Shown one piece after another: positions 10,901 to 19,727 of a stretch of 47,639 nucleotides of DNA. This DNA is from Rhodobacteraceae bacterium CG17_big_fil_post_rev_8_21_14_2_50_65_11. Its GTDB lineage: Bacteria > Pseudomonadota > Alphaproteobacteria > Rhodobacterales > Rhodobacteraceae. A program made the position numbers and the translations under genes. Where the stretch lies: NCBI GenBank assembly GCA_002783145.1, contig PFEX01000137.1:1-47639 (forward strand), given 5' to 3'. The notes under the pieces were generated by a model. It was not told where the DNA came from. It did not search any database and saw only the letters and a list, made by a program, of their open reading frames with translations. Position 1 is the stretch's first letter. Each line of letters starts with the position of its first letter.

Positions 10901-12472
10901 TCAGCTCATATCCTTGTAGGACACTTCCGGCATGTCGCCGCCGGAGCCGAGCTTTTCGTGCCGCACGATCAGCCGGTTGAGCGCGTTGACATAGGCCTTG
11001 ACGCTGGCGACCACGGTGTCGGTATCGGCGGACTGGCCGGTGGTGATCTTGCCGTCCTCCTCGATGCGGACGGTCACCGTGGCTTGTGCATCCATGCCCT
11101 CGGTCACCGCGCTGACCTGGTAGAGTTGCAGCACCGCGTCGTTGGGGTAAAGCGCCTTCACGGCGTTGAAGGCGGCATCGACAGGCCCGTCGCCCTGCGC
11201 CGTGGCCTGCTTGTCGGCGTCGCCCACGCGCAGCATGATATCGGCCGATTGCGGCGCCTCGGTGCCGCAGATCACGCGCAGGAATTTCAGTTCCAGGTGA
11301 TCCTCGGTGCCGGCGGCGGCGGCATCCGTCACCAGCGCGATCAGGTCGTCGTCGAACACCTCCTTCTTGCGGTCGGCAAGCGCCTTGAACCGCACGAAGA
11401 GATCATTGAGCTGGTTGTCGATCATGTCGAAGCCGAGATCCTTCAGCTTCGCGCGCAACGCCGCGCGGCCTGAATGCTTGCCGAGTGGCAGCGAGGTTCC
11501 GGCCAGCCCGATATCCTCGGGGCGCATGATCTCGAACGTATCCGACGATTTCAGCATACCGTCCTGATGGATGCCGGATTCGTGGGCAAAGGCGTTCTTG
11601 CCGACGATGGCCTTGTTGGGCTGTACCACGAAGCCCGAGACTGTGCTGACCCGGCGCGAGATATGCATGATCCTGGTGCTGTCGATACCGGTCGTCCACG
11701 GCATGATGTCGTTGCGCGTCTTCAGCGCCATGACGACCTCTTCCAGCGCGGTGTTGCCGGCACGTTCGCCGAGACCGTTCACGGTGCATTCGATCTGCCG
11801 CGCGCCGCCGGCGACGGCCGCCAGCGCGTTCGCCGTCGCCATGCCAAGGTCATTGTGGCAGTGGGTGGCAAAGATCACGTCCTCGCCGCCGTCGCATTCC
11901 GCGATCAGGCGCCGGATCAGGTCGGCGGATTCCACGGGCGCAGTGTAACCTACGGTATCGGGGATGTTGATCGTGGTGGCACCGGCCTTGATGGCAATCT
12001 CGACCGTGCGCTTGAGGAAATCCCACTCCGTCCGCGTCGCGTCCATCGGCGACCATTGAACGTCGTCGCAGAGGTTGCGCGCGTGGGTCACGGTTTCATG
12101 AATGCGCTCGGCCATCTCGTCCATAGTCAGGTTCGGGATCGCGCGGTGCTGCGGCGAGGTGCCGATGAAGGTGTGGATGCGCGGGGAGTTGGCGTGCTTC
12201 ACCGCCTCCCAGCAGCGGTCGATATCCTTGGGGCGGGCGCGGGCGAGGCCGCAGATCGTGGCCGACTTGGCCAGCTTGGCGATCTCGGCCACGGCGTTGA
12301 AATCGCCTTCCGAGGCGATGGGAAAGCCGGCTTCGATGATGTCGACGCCCATCTCGTCAAGCAGGCTGGCAATCTCCAGCTTCTCGGAATGGCTCATCGT
12401 TGCGCCGGGGCTTTGTTCGCCGTCGCGCAAGGTCGTGTCGAAGATCAACACGCGGTCTTGGTCGGTGGTCAT
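10901..12472 (-). CDS. leuA: 2-isopropylmalate synthase
   Basis: VLIFDTTLRDGEQSPGATM; HCHNDLGMATANALAA; NGLGERAGN. Start taken at MTTDQDRV. Confidence 0.96.
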   Translation of the reverse strand: MTTDQDRVLIFDTTLRDGEQSPGATMSHSEKLEIASLLDEMGVDIIEAGFPIASEGDFNAVAEIAKLAKSATICGLARARPKDIDRCWEAVKHANSPRIHTFIGTSPQHRAIPNLTMDEMAERIHETVTHARNLCDDVQWSPMDATRTEWDFLKRTVEIAIKAGATTINIPDTVGYTAPVESADLIRRLIAECDGGEDVIFATHCHNDLGMATANALAAVAGGARQIECTVNGLGERAGNTALEEVVMALKTRNDIMPWTTGIDSTRIMHISRRVSTVSGFVVQPNKAIVGKNAFAHESGIHQDGMLKSSDTFEIMRPEDIGLAGTSLPLGKHSGRAALRAKLKDLGFDMIDNQLNDLFVRFKALADRKKEVFDDDLIALVTDAAAAGTEDHLELKFLRVICGTEAPQSADIMLRVGDADKQATAQGDGPVDAAFNAVKALYPNDAVLQLYQVSAVTEGMDAQATVTVRIEEDGKITTGQSADTDTVVASVKAYVNALNRLIVRHEKLGSGGDMPEVSYKDMS

Positions 12473-12532
12473 GGGGTCTGTCCTTGGTCTTAGCCTGATG
12501 GTCTGTGTGGCGATCTCGGCGCTGGTTCCCCC

Positions 12533-12562
12533 CTGAGCGGTCGCGCCGAAAGGCACGCTCAG
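12533..12562 (-). promoter_or_regulatory. Hairpin overlapping the stop codon of the leader ORF upstream of leuA (candidate attenuator element)
   Basis: Minus strand CTGAGCG-T-GCC-TTTC-GGC-GCGAC-CGCTCAG; the outer 7-bp arms are perfectly complementary. Confidence 0.5.
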
Positions 12563-12645
12563 AGGCGGCTAAGGAGAAGAGGCGCGCACAGGGCTAGACC
12601 GCCCTTGCGGGTGGTCAGGATCGGGATATGGCCGTGCGTCGTCAT
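12559..12645 (-). CDS. Putative leucine-rich leader peptide for leuA (MTTHGHIPILTTRKGGLALCAPLLLSRL)
   Basis: 28-codon ORF upstream of leuA on the same strand, absent from the ORF track. 7 of 28 residues are Leu, including LLL, and one uses CTA. Confidence 0.6.
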   Translation of the reverse strand: MTTHGHIPILTTRKGGLALCAPLLLSRL

Positions 12646-12747
12646 GGCGGGGACTATGTCGCGCGTTCGGCGCGTTGAAAACCCCTTTTTTCGTGATTGC
12701 CCCGGTCGGGCTTTGACCAGAGCGCTGGCTGGGCTAGGTCATCGGCC

Positions 12748-13416
12748 ATGACCGAAGACAGAACACTCATCATTGGCGCCTCGGGCGGCATCGGGTCGGC
12801 CTTGACCGACGAATTGCGGGCGCGGGGCGAGGTCGTGGGCCTGTCGCGCAGCGCCGACGGGCTGGACCTGACCGACGAGGCCAGTATCGAGCGGGTGCTT
12901 GGCGCGTTGGAGAGCACGTTCGACCGCATCATCGTCACCACGGGGGGCTTGCAGATCGGCGAGGCCGGGCCGGAAAAGACCATCCGGGCGCTCGATCCGG
13001 CCAACATGGCGGCGCAGTTCGCCTTGAACGCCATCGGCCCGGCGCTGGTGCTGAAACACGCGCTGCCGCTGGTCCCGCGCGACCGGCGCAGCGTCGTGGC
13101 GGTGTTGTCGGCGCGGGTGGGCTCCATCGGTGACAACCATATCGGCGGCTGGATCAGCTACCGCGCGGCCAAGGCGGCGGTGAACCAGATCTTGCGCACC
13201 TCGTCCATCGAATACGGGCGGCTGCGCAAACAGGCGATCCTCGTTTCGCTGCACCCCGGCACCGTGCAGACCGACCTGACCGGCCCCTATCTCGGCCGAA
13301 ACAAATCGGTAACGCCGCAGGAGGCTGCAAGAAACCTTGTCCGGGTGATCGACGGACTGACGCCAGAGGATACGGGGCAGTTCTTCGACTGGGCCGGCAA
13401 GCCGGTGCCGTGGTGA
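12748..13416 (+). CDS. SDR family NAD(P)-dependent oxidoreductase
   Basis: LIIGASGGIGSAL nucleotide-binding motif; SYRAAKAAVNQ (YxxxK). Confidence 0.9.
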   Translation: MTEDRTLIIGASGGIGSALTDELRARGEVVGLSRSADGLDLTDEASIERVLGALESTFDRIIVTTGGLQIGEAGPEKTIRALDPANMAAQFALNAIGPALVLKHALPLVPRDRRSVVAVLSARVGSIGDNHIGGWISYRAAKAAVNQILRTSSIEYGRLRKQAILVSLHPGTVQTDLTGPYLGRNKSVTPQEAARNLVRVIDGLTPEDTGQFFDWAGKPVPW

Positions 13417-14942
13417 CCCCGCGCCTCGTTCTGGTGCTGGGCGACCAGGTCTCGGACAATGTCGCGGCGCTGAAAGCCGCCGACAAGGCGCGCGACGTAG
13501 TGGTGATGGCCGAGGTTGCGGCGGAAACCGATTACGTCCCGCATCATCCCAAGAAGATTGCGCTTCTCTTCGCCGCGATGCGAAAGTTCGCCGCCCATCT
13601 GGAAGGGAAAGGCTGGCGCGTGGCCTATACGCGGCTCGACGACCCGGACAATGCGGGCTCGATCGAGGCCGAGTTGCTGCGCCGCGCGCAGGAGTTCGGC
13701 GCGACGCAGGTACTGGCGACGGAACCGGGCGAATGGCGCCTGATCGCGGCGCTGCGCGATCATCCGCTGACGGTGCACCTGCTGGAGGATGACCGGTTCC
13801 TCTGTTCCCACGCCGCCTTCGAGGGCTGGGCCGAGGGGCGCAAGGCGCTGCGGATGGAGTATTTCTACCGCGAGATGCGGCGCAAGACCGGCGTTCTGAT
13901 GGACGGTGGCAACCCCGAAGGCGGCAAGTGGAATTTCGACCACGACAATCGCAAGGGGCCGCCGAAAGGTCTGGCCGGTCCGCCGCCGCCCCGGTTCGAC
14001 CCGGACGCGGTGACGGAGGAGGTTCTGACCCTCGTCGAGGCGCGCTTCGGCCACCATTTCGGCGCTCTGCGCCCGTTCTGGTTCGCCACCGACCCCGATC
14101 AGGCGGGGGCGGCGCTCGATCATTTCATCGCCCATGCGCTGCCAAATTTCGGCGACTATCAGGATGCGATGGTGTGTGGACAGGATTTCCTCTTTCACGC
14201 GGTGCTTTCGGCCTACATCAACGCCGGGCTGCTCGACCCGCTGGAGGCCTGCCGCCGGGCGGAGGCGGCCTATCGCGCCGGTACCGCGCCGCTCAACGCG
14301 GTCGAGGGGTTCGTCCGACAGATCATCGGCTGGCGCGAATTTGTGCGCGGGGTCTATTTCCACGAAGGGCCGGGCTATGCGCAGCGCAATACGCTTGGTC
14401 ACGACCGCAAGCTGCCGCCGGTCTACTGGGGCGGCGAGACGAAGATGCGCTGCATGTCCGAGGCCGTCGGCGTCACCCGGCGTGAGGCCTACGCGCACCA
14501 TATCCAGCGGCTGATGGTGACCGGCAATTTCGCGCTGCTGGCCGGGGTCGATCCGGGCGCGGTGCACGAATGGTACCTGTCGGTCTATGCCGATGCCTAT
14601 GAATGGGTGGAGGCGCCCAACACGGTGGGGATGAGCCAGTTCGCCGATGGCGGGGTGGTCGGGTCCAAACCCTATGTCTCATCGGGCAATTACCTTGCGA
14701 AGATGTCGGATTACTGCAAGACCTGCGCTTACGGCGTGAAGGTAAAGACCGGGCCGGATGCCTGCCCGTTCAACCTGCTTTACTGGGATTTTCTGACCCG
14801 CCACCGCGACCGCTTCGCGCAGAACCCGCGCATGGCGCAGATCTACCGGACATGGGACAGGATGGACGCGGCCAAGCGCGACACGATCCTGTCGGAGGCG
14901 TCGACCTTCCTTGACCGGCTGGACGCCGGCGCGCCGGTCTGA
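13410..14942 (+). CDS. Cryptochrome/photolyase family protein of the FeS-containing (prokaryotic 6-4 photolyase-like) class
   Basis: LVLVLGDQVSDN...; GWREFVRGVYF; C-terminal YCKTCAYGVKVKTGPDACPFN Cys cluster plus an upstream VCGQDF Cys, consistent with a 4Fe-4S site. Confidence 0.9.
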   Translation: MVTPRLVLVLGDQVSDNVAALKAADKARDVVVMAEVAAETDYVPHHPKKIALLFAAMRKFAAHLEGKGWRVAYTRLDDPDNAGSIEAELLRRAQEFGATQVLATEPGEWRLIAALRDHPLTVHLLEDDRFLCSHAAFEGWAEGRKALRMEYFYREMRRKTGVLMDGGNPEGGKWNFDHDNRKGPPKGLAGPPPPRFDPDAVTEEVLTLVEARFGHHFGALRPFWFATDPDQAGAALDHFIAHALPNFGDYQDAMVCGQDFLFHAVLSAYINAGLLDPLEACRRAEAAYRAGTAPLNAVEGFVRQIIGWREFVRGVYFHEGPGYAQRNTLGHDRKLPPVYWGGETKMRCMSEAVGVTRREAYAHHIQRLMVTGNFALLAGVDPGAVHEWYLSVYADAYEWVEAPNTVGMSQFADGGVVGSKPYVSSGNYLAKMSDYCKTCAYGVKVKTGPDACPFNLLYWDFLTRHRDRFAQNPRMAQIYRTWDRMDAAKRDTILSEASTFLDRLDAGAPV

Positions 14943-16502
14943 TCACTCTCCGTTCTCGGCGGGGGCGTCCGGTGCGCCGGGCGTGTCCTCAGCCGGGACT
15001 TCTATCGCCTCGTCTTGCGCCGGTTCCCCGCTCGAGGTGGTCACCAACTGCCCCTCTTCCCACTGGCCCTGCACGATGCGCGCCTCGCGGTCCTCGGTTT
15101 CGGCGTAGGTCATGGTGCCTGCGCCCTGGCGGCTGCCGTTGACGAAGTCGCCCTGGTAGACATCGCCGTTGGCATAGGTCGCCCGGCCTTCGCCGTTGAT
15201 CTCGCCGTCTTCCCATTGCCCGGTATAGGTGAACCCGTCGGGCATGGTCAGCGTGCCGGTGCCCTCGCGCTGGCCCTCGACGAAGCCGCCCTCGTACGTC
15301 GTCCCATCGGCATAGGTTGCGATGCCCTGTCCATGGCGCAGACCGTCCTGCCAAGCGCCCTCGTAGCGGTAGCCATCTGTGAAGGTCATCACGCCCTGAC
15401 CGTGCTGGCGGGCGTTCTGGAACTGGCCCTCGTAGACCAGCCCGTTGGCATAGCGCGCGACACCGAAGCCCTGAATCACGCCCTCGACCCATTCGCCTTC
15501 ATAGGTCGATCCGTCCTCGTAGGTGATCGTGCCGCGGCCATGCGCAAGGTCGTTGCGGAACGTGCCCTCGTAGACCGATCCGTCGGGGTAGCTGACCCGG
15601 CCTTCGCCCTCGATCTCGCCGTCGATCCACTGACCGGTATAGACATAGCCATCGGCGCCGCGAAACTCGCCCTGTCCGTGGCGGCGGTCATTCTGGAACT
15701 GGCCTTCGTAGCGATCGCCATTGGCGTAGCGCACGATGCCGGTACCGTGGCGTTCGCCATTCACCAACTGGCCTTCGTAGACATCGCCGTTCGGCTGGGT
15801 CAGCGTGCCGGTGCCGTTGATCTCTCCGCCCTGCCACTGACCGTCATAGATGACACCGTCGGGCAGTTCCAACCGGCCCTGTCCCTGCCGCTCGCCATTC
15901 TCGAACTGGCCCACGTAGACCGCGCCATCGGGATAGGTGATCCGGCCCTGCCCATGTTTCAGCCCGTTTACCCACCGGCCTTCGTAGCGGTAGCCGTTGG
16001 GGCTGTCCATTGTGCCGGTTCCGTGGTGCAGCGCGTTGCGGAACCCGCCCTCGTAGCGCACCCCGTTGGCATAAAGCGCGATGCCCCGGCCATTGATGCG
16101 CCCTTCGGACCATTCGCCTTCATAGGTTGATCCATCGGCGAAGGTGATGGTGCCGAAGCCCTCGGGACGGCCTTCCGCGAAGCTGCCCTCGTAGACCGAG
16201 CCATCGGGAAAGACTGCGCGCCCCTGTCCAAGGATTTCGCCCTCGACCCATTCGCCGGTGTATTCGTAACCATTCGGCAGCCGGTAGGTGCCGGTGCCGT
16301 GCTGAACCCCGTTCCGGAAGGTGCCCTCATAGATCCCGCCGCCTTCATACTGGTGGATCTCGATCTCACCCTCGTCCTGCGCCCATGACGCAAGCGGCAG
16401 CATGACGGCCATGCCGGCCGCCACCAATATCCGAAGAAGCCTGCCCCGACCTGTCTGGCTCACCTGTCTGCTCCCTCGCAAGGTTTCCGTTACCCATCGC
16501 AA
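14943..16502 (-). CDS. Secreted/periplasmic MORN-repeat protein (18 tandem 23-aa repeats)
   Basis: Signal-peptide-like N-terminus (LLRILVAAGMAVMLPLASWAQ) followed by 18 consecutive YxGxW/F-type MORN repeats and an acidic/Pro-rich tail. Confidence 0.92.
   Translation of the reverse strand: MRWVTETLRGSRQVSQTGRGRLLRILVAAGMAVMLPLASWAQDEGEIEIHQYEGGGIYEGTFRNGVQHGTGTYRLPNGYEYTGEWVEGEILGQGRAVFPDGSVYEGSFAEGRPEGFGTITFADGSTYEGEWSEGRINGRGIALYANGVRYEGGFRNALHHGTGTMDSPNGYRYEGRWVNGLKHGQGRITYPDGAVYVGQFENGERQGQGRLELPDGVIYDGQWQGGEINGTGTLTQPNGDVYEGQLVNGERHGTGIVRYANGDRYEGQFQNDRRHGQGEFRGADGYVYTGQWIDGEIEGEGRVSYPDGSVYEGTFRNDLAHGRGTITYEDGSTYEGEWVEGVIQGFGVARYANGLVYEGQFQNARQHGQGVMTFTDGYRYEGAWQDGLRHGQGIATYADGTTYEGGFVEGQREGTGTLTMPDGFTYTGQWEDGEINGEGRATYANGDVYQGDFVNGSRQGAGTMTYAETEDREARIVQGQWEEGQLVTTSSGEPAQDEAIEVPAEDTPGAPDAPAENGE
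15093..16334 (-). repeat. 18 x 69-bp coding tandem repeat (MORN units), arranged as two 9-unit blocks
   Basis: Unit boundaries called from the protein: aa 57-470, exactly 23 aa per unit. Confidence 0.9.
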
Positions 16503-16608
16503 ACCTAGTGGAGAGGGCGGGACCTCGCAATGTCTTTTGCCTGCGGGTGCTTGGCGGCGGGCGGCGATCTGCTAAAACGCACCCCGAAGCACCCCGGTGA
16601 GAGGCCCC

Positions 16609-18267
16609 ATGTCCGACAGATTCCGCGTCACGCTCGCACAACTCAACGCCACCGTTGGCGCGCTTGAGGCCAATGCCGCCAAGGCCCGCGACGCGTGGCA
16701 GGCGGCGAAGACCGCCGGCGCCGACCTTGTTGCCTTCCCGGAAATGTTCATCACCGGCTACCAGTTGCAGGATCTGGTGCGCAAACCGGCCTTCGCCGCC
16801 GACGTGTCCCGGGTGCTCGACCGGCTGGCCGAAGATTGCGCCGATGGCCCCGCCATTGCGATCGGGGGGCCATGGCAAGGCCCCGACAAGCCCTTCAACG
16901 CCTATTTCATCCTGGAGGGCGGCACCGTGCGGGCGCAGGTGCTGAAACACCACCTGCCAAATTACAACGTCTTCGACGAGAAACGCTATTACCACGCGGG
17001 CGGGATGCAGGGGCCGGTGCAGATCGGCCCGGTGCGCATCGGTTTTCCGATCTGCGAGGATTGCTGGTTCGAGGATGTCTGCGAGACGCTGGCCGAGACC
17101 GGCGCCGAGATTCTGCTTGTGCCCAACGGCTCGCCCTATCATCGGGGCAAGATGAACATCCGGCAGGCGATGACGGTGGCCCGCGTCGTCGAAACCGGGC
17201 TGCCGCTGGCCTATCTCAACCTGACAGGCGCGCAGGATGATCAGGTTTTCGACGGCGCCAGCTTCGTGCTGAACCCCGGCGGTGGTTTGGCGGTGCAGAT
17301 GCCGTTCATGGACGAAGCGCTGACCCATGTCGATTTCACCCGCACCGCCGACGGCTGGCGCGCCGAGGACGGCGAGAAGGCGTATCTGCCGGGTGAATGG
17401 GAGGCGGATTACCGCTGCATGGTCGAATCCGTGCGCGATTACCTGCGCAAGACCGGGTTTCGGAAGGTAGTGCTCGGCCTGTCGGGCGGGATCGACTCCG
17501 CCATCGTGGCGGTGATCGCCGCCGATGCGCTTGGGCCGGACAATGTCCGCTGCGTGATGCTGCCGTCGGAATACACCTCGCAAGGCTCGCTCGACGATGC
17601 GGCGGAGGTGGCGGGCGCGCTTGGCGCGCGGCTCGATACCGTGCCGATCGACGCCCCGCGCGCCGGGGTGAGCGCGGTGCTGGCCGATCTTTTCGCGGGA
17701 ACCGAGCCGGGCATCGCCGAGGAAAACATCCAGAGCCGCCTGCGCGGGCTGATCCTGATGGCGCTGTCCAACAAGTTCGGCGAAATGCTGCTGACGACCG
17801 GCAACAAGTCCGAGGTCGCCGTCGGCTACGCGACGATCTACGGCGACATGGCGGGCGGCTACAACCCGATCAAGGACCTCTACAAGACCCGCGTTTTCGA
17901 GACCTGCCGCTGGCGCAACGCCAATCACCGCTCGTGGATGCTGGCCCCGGCGGGCGAGGTCATCCCGCCCCGCGTCATCGACAAGCCGCCCACGGCCGAG
18001 TTGCGCGCGGACCAGAAGGACGCCGACAGCCTGCCGCCCTACGAGGTGCTGGACGTGATCCTGGAGATGCTGATCGACAAGGAAGCCTCGGTCGCCGACG
18101 TGGTGGCCATGGGCTATGAGCGCGAGACGGTGAAACAGGTGGAACACCTGCTCTACCTCTCGGAATACAAGCGCTTCCAGTCCGCGCCCGGCGCCCGGCT
18201 TACCGAACGGGCCTTCTGGCTCGACCGGCGTTACCCGATCGTCAACCGCTGGCGCGATCCGGGGTAG
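16609..18267 (+). CDS. nadE: Glutamine-dependent NAD+ synthetase
   Basis: N-terminal nitrilase-type glutaminase (AFPEMFITGYQL, PICEDCWF) and C-terminal NAD synthetase (LGLSGGIDSAIVAVIAADALG, TTGNKSEVAVGYATIYGDMAGGYNPIKD). Confidence 0.96.
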   Translation: MSDRFRVTLAQLNATVGALEANAAKARDAWQAAKTAGADLVAFPEMFITGYQLQDLVRKPAFAADVSRVLDRLAEDCADGPAIAIGGPWQGPDKPFNAYFILEGGTVRAQVLKHHLPNYNVFDEKRYYHAGGMQGPVQIGPVRIGFPICEDCWFEDVCETLAETGAEILLVPNGSPYHRGKMNIRQAMTVARVVETGLPLAYLNLTGAQDDQVFDGASFVLNPGGGLAVQMPFMDEALTHVDFTRTADGWRAEDGEKAYLPGEWEADYRCMVESVRDYLRKTGFRKVVLGLSGGIDSAIVAVIAADALGPDNVRCVMLPSEYTSQGSLDDAAEVAGALGARLDTVPIDAPRAGVSAVLADLFAGTEPGIAEENIQSRLRGLILMALSNKFGEMLLTTGNKSEVAVGYATIYGDMAGGYNPIKDLYKTRVFETCRWRNANHRSWMLAPAGEVIPPRVIDKPPTAELRADQKDADSLPPYEVLDVILEMLIDKEASVADVVAMGYERETVKQVEHLLYLSEYKRFQSAPGARLTERAFWLDRRYPIVNRWRDPG

Positions 18268-18321
18268 GGGCCGCTCTTCCGCGCCCCGGGGCGCGTCATC
18301 GCAACGGACGGCGCGGCGGCG

Positions 18322-18768
18322 CTATCCGTCGATGATGTTGCGCGGGCCGGCCCCACGGTTCCGCACGGCGTCGTCGGGGTTGTAGAGCGCGCAGCTTTTC
18401 AACGACAGGCAGCCGCAACCGATGCAGCCGTCCAGCTTGTTGCGGGTGCGCTCAAGCCGGTCGATCCGCGCATCCAGAACTGCCCTGAACCGTCGGCTGA
18501 TCCGTTCCCAGTCGGCCCTGGTCGGCGTGCGGCCCTCGGGCAGCTTTCGCATTTCCGCGCGGATCTCCGACAGGGAGAACCCCAGTTCCTGCGCGATCTT
18601 CACGAAACTGATGCGCCGGATGTCGGAGCGCCGGAACTGCCGCTGCCCGGCTTCGGTGCGGATCGGGTGCACCAACCCCTCGGCCTCGTAGTAGCGGATC
18701 GCGCTGACCGCGACGCCCGTACGCTTCGCGATCTTTCCGATCGGCAGCATGTCACCGGGGCGGCGCAT
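18322..18768 (-). CDS. soxR: Redox-sensitive MerR-family transcriptional activator SoxR
   Basis: LPIGKIAKRTGVAVSAIRYYEAEGLVHP MerR HTH and the CIGCGCLSLKSC [2Fe-2S] cysteine motif. Start set at MRRPGDMLPIGK so that the operator-like dyad is upstream. Confidence 0.94.
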   Translation of the reverse strand: MRRPGDMLPIGKIAKRTGVAVSAIRYYEAEGLVHPIRTEAGQRQFRRSDIRRISFVKIAQELGFSLSEIRAEMRKLPEGRTPTRADWERISRRFRAVLDARIDRLERTRNKLDGCIGCGCLSLKSCALYNPDDAVRNRGAGPRNIIDG

Positions 18769-18783
18769 GAAGAAACCTCTTGA

Positions 18784-18801
18784 GCTAAAGTGAACTTGAG
18801 C
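18784..18801. promoter_or_regulatory. SoxR-box-like operator
   Basis: GCTAAAGTGAACTTGAGC, an imperfect 18-bp dyad (14/18 symmetric) close to the enteric SoxR box CCTCAAGTTAACTTGAGG. It lies between TTGAGC (18780-18785) and TTAGAC (18804-18809) with long MerR-type spacing. Confidence 0.65.
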
Positions 18802-18847
18802 AATTAGACCATGGGTCATCGCGCCGAATCAAGCAAGGGAGTTTTCG

Positions 18848-19228
18848 ATGAGCGCCGGATTTCTGGAACACGTGAACATGACCGTCAGCGATCCCGACGA
18901 AATGGCGGGCCTTCTGGTCGACCTCTTTGGCTGGCACATCCGCTGGCAGGGCGAAGGCAAGGGCGGCGGCCGGTCGATCCACGTGGGCAACGACACCTCC
19001 TACGTGGTGGCCTATTCGCAGGGCGGGCAGATGAAGGCGTCCGACAGCTACCGCACGCCGGGCGGGCTGAACCATATCGGCGTGGTGGTGGAGGATCTCG
19101 ACGCGGTGGAGGCGAAGGTGAAGGCCGCGGGCTACACGCCGGTCAGCCATGCCGACTATGAGCCGGGGCGGCGGTTCTATTTCGATGGCCCCGACGATAT
19201 CGAGATCGAGGTGGTCAGCTACGCCTGA
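18848..19228 (+). CDS. VOC (glyoxalase/bleomycin-resistance-like) family protein
   Basis: FLEHVNMTVSDPDEMAGLLVDLFGW...; LNHIGVVVEDLDAVEAKVKAAGY; divergent from soxR. Confidence 0.88.
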   Translation: MSAGFLEHVNMTVSDPDEMAGLLVDLFGWHIRWQGEGKGGGRSIHVGNDTSYVVAYSQGGQMKASDSYRTPGGLNHIGVVVEDLDAVEAKVKAAGYTPVSHADYEPGRRFYFDGPDDIEIEVVSYA

Positions 19229-19282
19229 CCCTTCGGTGGCGGGCCGCCCGGTGCTATTCTCCCGCGAACGGAGGCCCGCCCC

Positions 19283-19721
19283 GTGTCCAACGCCCCGAAC
19301 AAGACGCAGATCACCGCGACCGACCCCGCCGATTTCATCGCGGCCGTCGAGCACCCCACCCGCCGCGCCGATGCCGAGGCGCTGGACCAGCTGTTTCGAA
19401 AGGTCACCGGGTTCCTTCCGGCCGCGCATGTGGGGGCCGACCATCATCGGTTGCGGGCAATATCGCTACCGCTATGACAGCGGGCGCGAGGGCGATTTCC
19501 TTGCCACGGGGTTCAGCCCGCGCAAGGCGAACCTGTCGATCTACATCCTGCCGGGCTACGGCGATTTCGGAGCGATCCTTGATCGGCTGGGCAAGCACAG
19601 GACGGGCAAGTCCTGCCTCTATATCAACAAGCTCGCCGACATCGACACCGATGTGCTGGCGGAACTGATCCGGGCCGGGCTGGACGATCCGGGCCGACGG
19701 TGGACGATCACCCCGACCTGA
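19283..19721 (+). pseudogene. DUF1801-type protein gene disrupted by a single frameshift (or assembly error)
   Basis: N-terminal half in one frame (MSNAPNKTQITATDPADFIAAVEHPTRRADAEALDQLFRKVTGF). C-terminal half in the next frame (MWGPTIIGCGQYRYRYDSGREGDFLATGFSPRKANLSIYILPGYGDFGAILDRLGKHRTGKSCLYINKLADID...). The frame changes around 19411-19425. Confidence 0.8.
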
Positions 19722-19727
19722 GCGGCC

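Noticed and set aside
12533-12562. Calling the leuA leader hairpin a Rho-independent terminator
   Set aside because: It is followed by GGGGGGAACC rather than a U-tract, so only a regulatory hairpin is claimed.
13287-14567. 426-aa ORF antisense to the SDR/photolyase genes
   Set aside because: Shadow ORF of conserved CDSs with low-complexity His/Arg/Pro-rich translation.
15015-16130. 371-aa ORF on + opposite the MORN gene, itself repetitive
   Set aside because: Its repeats simply mirror the 69-bp MORN units; no signal or domain independent of the minus-strand gene.
15093-16334. Regularly spaced repeats that could suggest a CRISPR-like array
   Set aside because: The 69-bp period is fully explained by in-frame 23-aa MORN units, with no unique spacers or cas genes.
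16366-18147. 593-aa ORF antisense to nadE
   Set aside because: Longer than many real genes, but it fully overlaps a well-conserved nadE and shows no domain.
18280-18295. 16-bp perfect palindrome CGCGCCCCGGGGCGCG after nadE
   Set aside because: No loop or T-run and composed only of G/C; chance palindromes of this kind are common at this GC content.
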